Of a DNA stretch of 5,095 nt, positions 4,369 to 5,095 are shown in pieces. The translations under genes and the position numbers were made by a program. The stretch comes from Candidatus Woesearchaeota archaeon (GTDB taxonomy: Archaea; Nanobdellota; Nanobdellia; Woesearchaeales; SM23-78), in assembly GCA_011372335.1 (NCBI GenBank), contig DRSY01000129.1, positions 1 through 5,095 of the forward strand, in the 5' to 3' direction. Position 1 is the first letter of the stretch. Every line of letters begins with the position of its first letter. Below the pieces are notes generated by a model. It was not told the DNA's origin and made no database searches. It saw nothing but the letters and a program-made list of their open reading frames with translations.

Positions 4369-5095
4369 TCAAAAAGCACATTTATCCAGGACTTTCCTAA
4401 GAGTTGAGGCGAATAAAGGTGTATTAACCCATACAGCAAGGTCGTAGGAAGGGTGAACTTTGGTATCGTCTAAAAGCATAAAAGCAAGTTCTTTATTATC
4501 AACTATACAGAAGCGTCCTTTATGGTCTTTGACGTCTTTTATATCTGCGAATTTTTTGAGTTCTTTAATGATTTCTTTTGATTTGTTTGAAAGAGGTGTA
4601 AGAATCTTTACATCAACTCCTTTTCCACTGGCTTTTTTTAAGGCTTTTCCTAGGTGTTTGTGTTTTCTTATAAGCCCGTCTTCTGTTGTCATTAGAACAA
4701 TTGATTTTGTTGCGTTTTTTATCATTGTGTTTAAATGATTATATATTTGTGTTCTTCCTTTTATTATTGCTGTGAGTTCAAAAGGATTAACTAAGTCTAT
4801 TCCTTGGGTGTGGAGTTTTGTTAGTTCTTTTATAATACTAGAATTCTTTAGTTGATCTATGATTTTTGTTTGTTCTTGTGCTTGGAGAGCAACTCTTTTC
4901 TTCACTCTTTCAATAACTTCTTCAGGAGGCAAGGCTATGTATTTTATTGGCTTGCCAAGCTTCATGACTACGAAGCCTTTTTTTTCTAGGCTTTCAAGGA
5001 TGTCGTAGCTTCTGCTTCTCGGCACATTGGCTATGTCGCTTAGTTCGCCTGCAGTACTCACCCCTCTTGATAGAAGAGCCGTCCATATCTTTACC
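4369..5095 (-). CDS. TrmB-family transcriptional regulator, 5' end beyond the window
   Basis: About 242 codons are visible, open at base 5095. A GTG at 5061 could pass for a start, but the frame continues upstream as VKIWTALLSRG directly into STAGELSDIA, so it is an internal valine of the first winged-helix segment. Numbering from codon 5094-5092, the helix-turn-helix covers about 1-45, with recognition helix VPRSRSYDILESLEKKG at 24-40, and a wing with LGKPIKYIA follows. A charged, probably coiled-coil linker spans about 58-95. The C-terminal sensor half has the PLD-like fold of the family, including HKGRFCIVD and a YDLAVWV segment. TrmB proteins bind DNA and often sense sugars or other small molecules. 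It lies on the same strand, upstream of the redox operon, and is separated from it by a probable terminator. It may or may not control that operon. The family call is secure; the ligand is unknown. Confidence 0.85.
   Translation of the reverse strand, partial: VKIWTALLSRGVSTAGELSDIANVPRSRSYDILESLEKKGFVVMKLGKPIKYIALPPEEVIERVKKRVALQAQEQTKIIDQLKNSSIIKELTKLHTQGIDLVNPFELTAIIKGRTQIYNHLNTMIKNATKSIVLMTTEDGLIRKHKHLGKALKKASGKGVDVKILTPLSNKSKEIIKELKKFADIKDVKDHKGRFCIVDNKELAFMLLDDTKVHPSYDLAVWVNTPLFASTLRKVLDKCAF

Noticed and set aside
4329..4400. Plus-strand 23-codon frame after GAGGTGA
   Set aside because: The distance from the ribosome-like site is too long, the peptide is composed mostly of T-run codons, and it overlaps the end of the regulator gene on the other strand.
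4460..4738. Plus-strand open frame inside the TrmB-type gene
   Set aside because: It is antisense to the sensor domain and its apparent hydrophobicity comes from the reverse of lysine-rich codons.
5059..5061. GTG as start codon of the TrmB-type gene
   Set aside because: The frame stays open upstream to the window edge and encodes IWTALLSRG, which continues the winged-helix fold; there is no ribosome site before the GTG.
1..5095. CRISPR array, insertion sequence or defence system
   Set aside because: No regularly spaced direct repeats, transposase, terminal inverted repeats, or nuclease/helicase defence motifs are visible. The short repeat TTAAGAAAC at 167-175 and 185-193 is isolated and AT-rich.

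Overview
The window reads as a piece of an AT-rich archaeal chromosome, most likely from a small-genome DPANN lineage (Woesearchaeota/Pacearchaeota-like). The visible reasons are a TrmB-type regulator, Shine-Dalgarno sites matching the archaeal GGAGGTGATCC consensus, TTTATATA-like promoter boxes, an archaeal-type TraB protein and a site-2-protease-like membrane protein with an N-terminus I associate with DPANN genomes. The phylum is an inference from protein style. Every gene I can support lies on the minus strand, so the description runs from high to low coordinates.

(1) 5095-4369: the 5'-truncated end of a TrmB-family regulator (winged helix plus PLD-like sensor domain). (2) 4368-3975: a 394-bp gene-free stretch. 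It holds a hairpin followed by six T on the minus strand (probable terminator of the regulator), TATA-like boxes, and a GC-richer island with the perfect palindrome TGTTCGAACA. (3) 3974-1693: a compact three-gene redox cassette: a protein with two CCG domains (HdrB/LutA/GlcF C-terminal type), an FAD-linked oxidoreductase of the GlcD/D-lactate dehydrogenase type, and a small protein with two [4Fe-4S] ferredoxin motifs (HdrC/GlcF N-terminal type). Together they equal a GlcD plus a GlcF split into two polypeptides. (4) 1683-202: a TraB-family protein lacking the usual C-terminal membrane domain, then an S2P-like polytopic membrane protein that has lost its zinc-protease residues. Gaps within 3974-202 are only 9-27 nt, which suggests one five-gene transcription unit. 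(5) 201-1: a 142-bp spacer with a candidate promoter and good ribosome binding site, then the first 19 codons of a small basic protein cut by the window edge.

The likely working model is that the FAD protein oxidises an unknown 2-hydroxyacid-like or other small substrate, and electrons pass through the two cubane clusters of the ferredoxin-like protein and the CCG-type clusters to an unknown acceptor. The iron-sulphur ligands are all intact, but the FAD protein has lost most of the metal-binding motif of its family, so substrate and reaction cannot be assumed. The most interesting points are this cassette with an altered active site, its linkage to TraB and a proteolytically dead S2P homologue, and the structured, palindrome-bearing region upstream.
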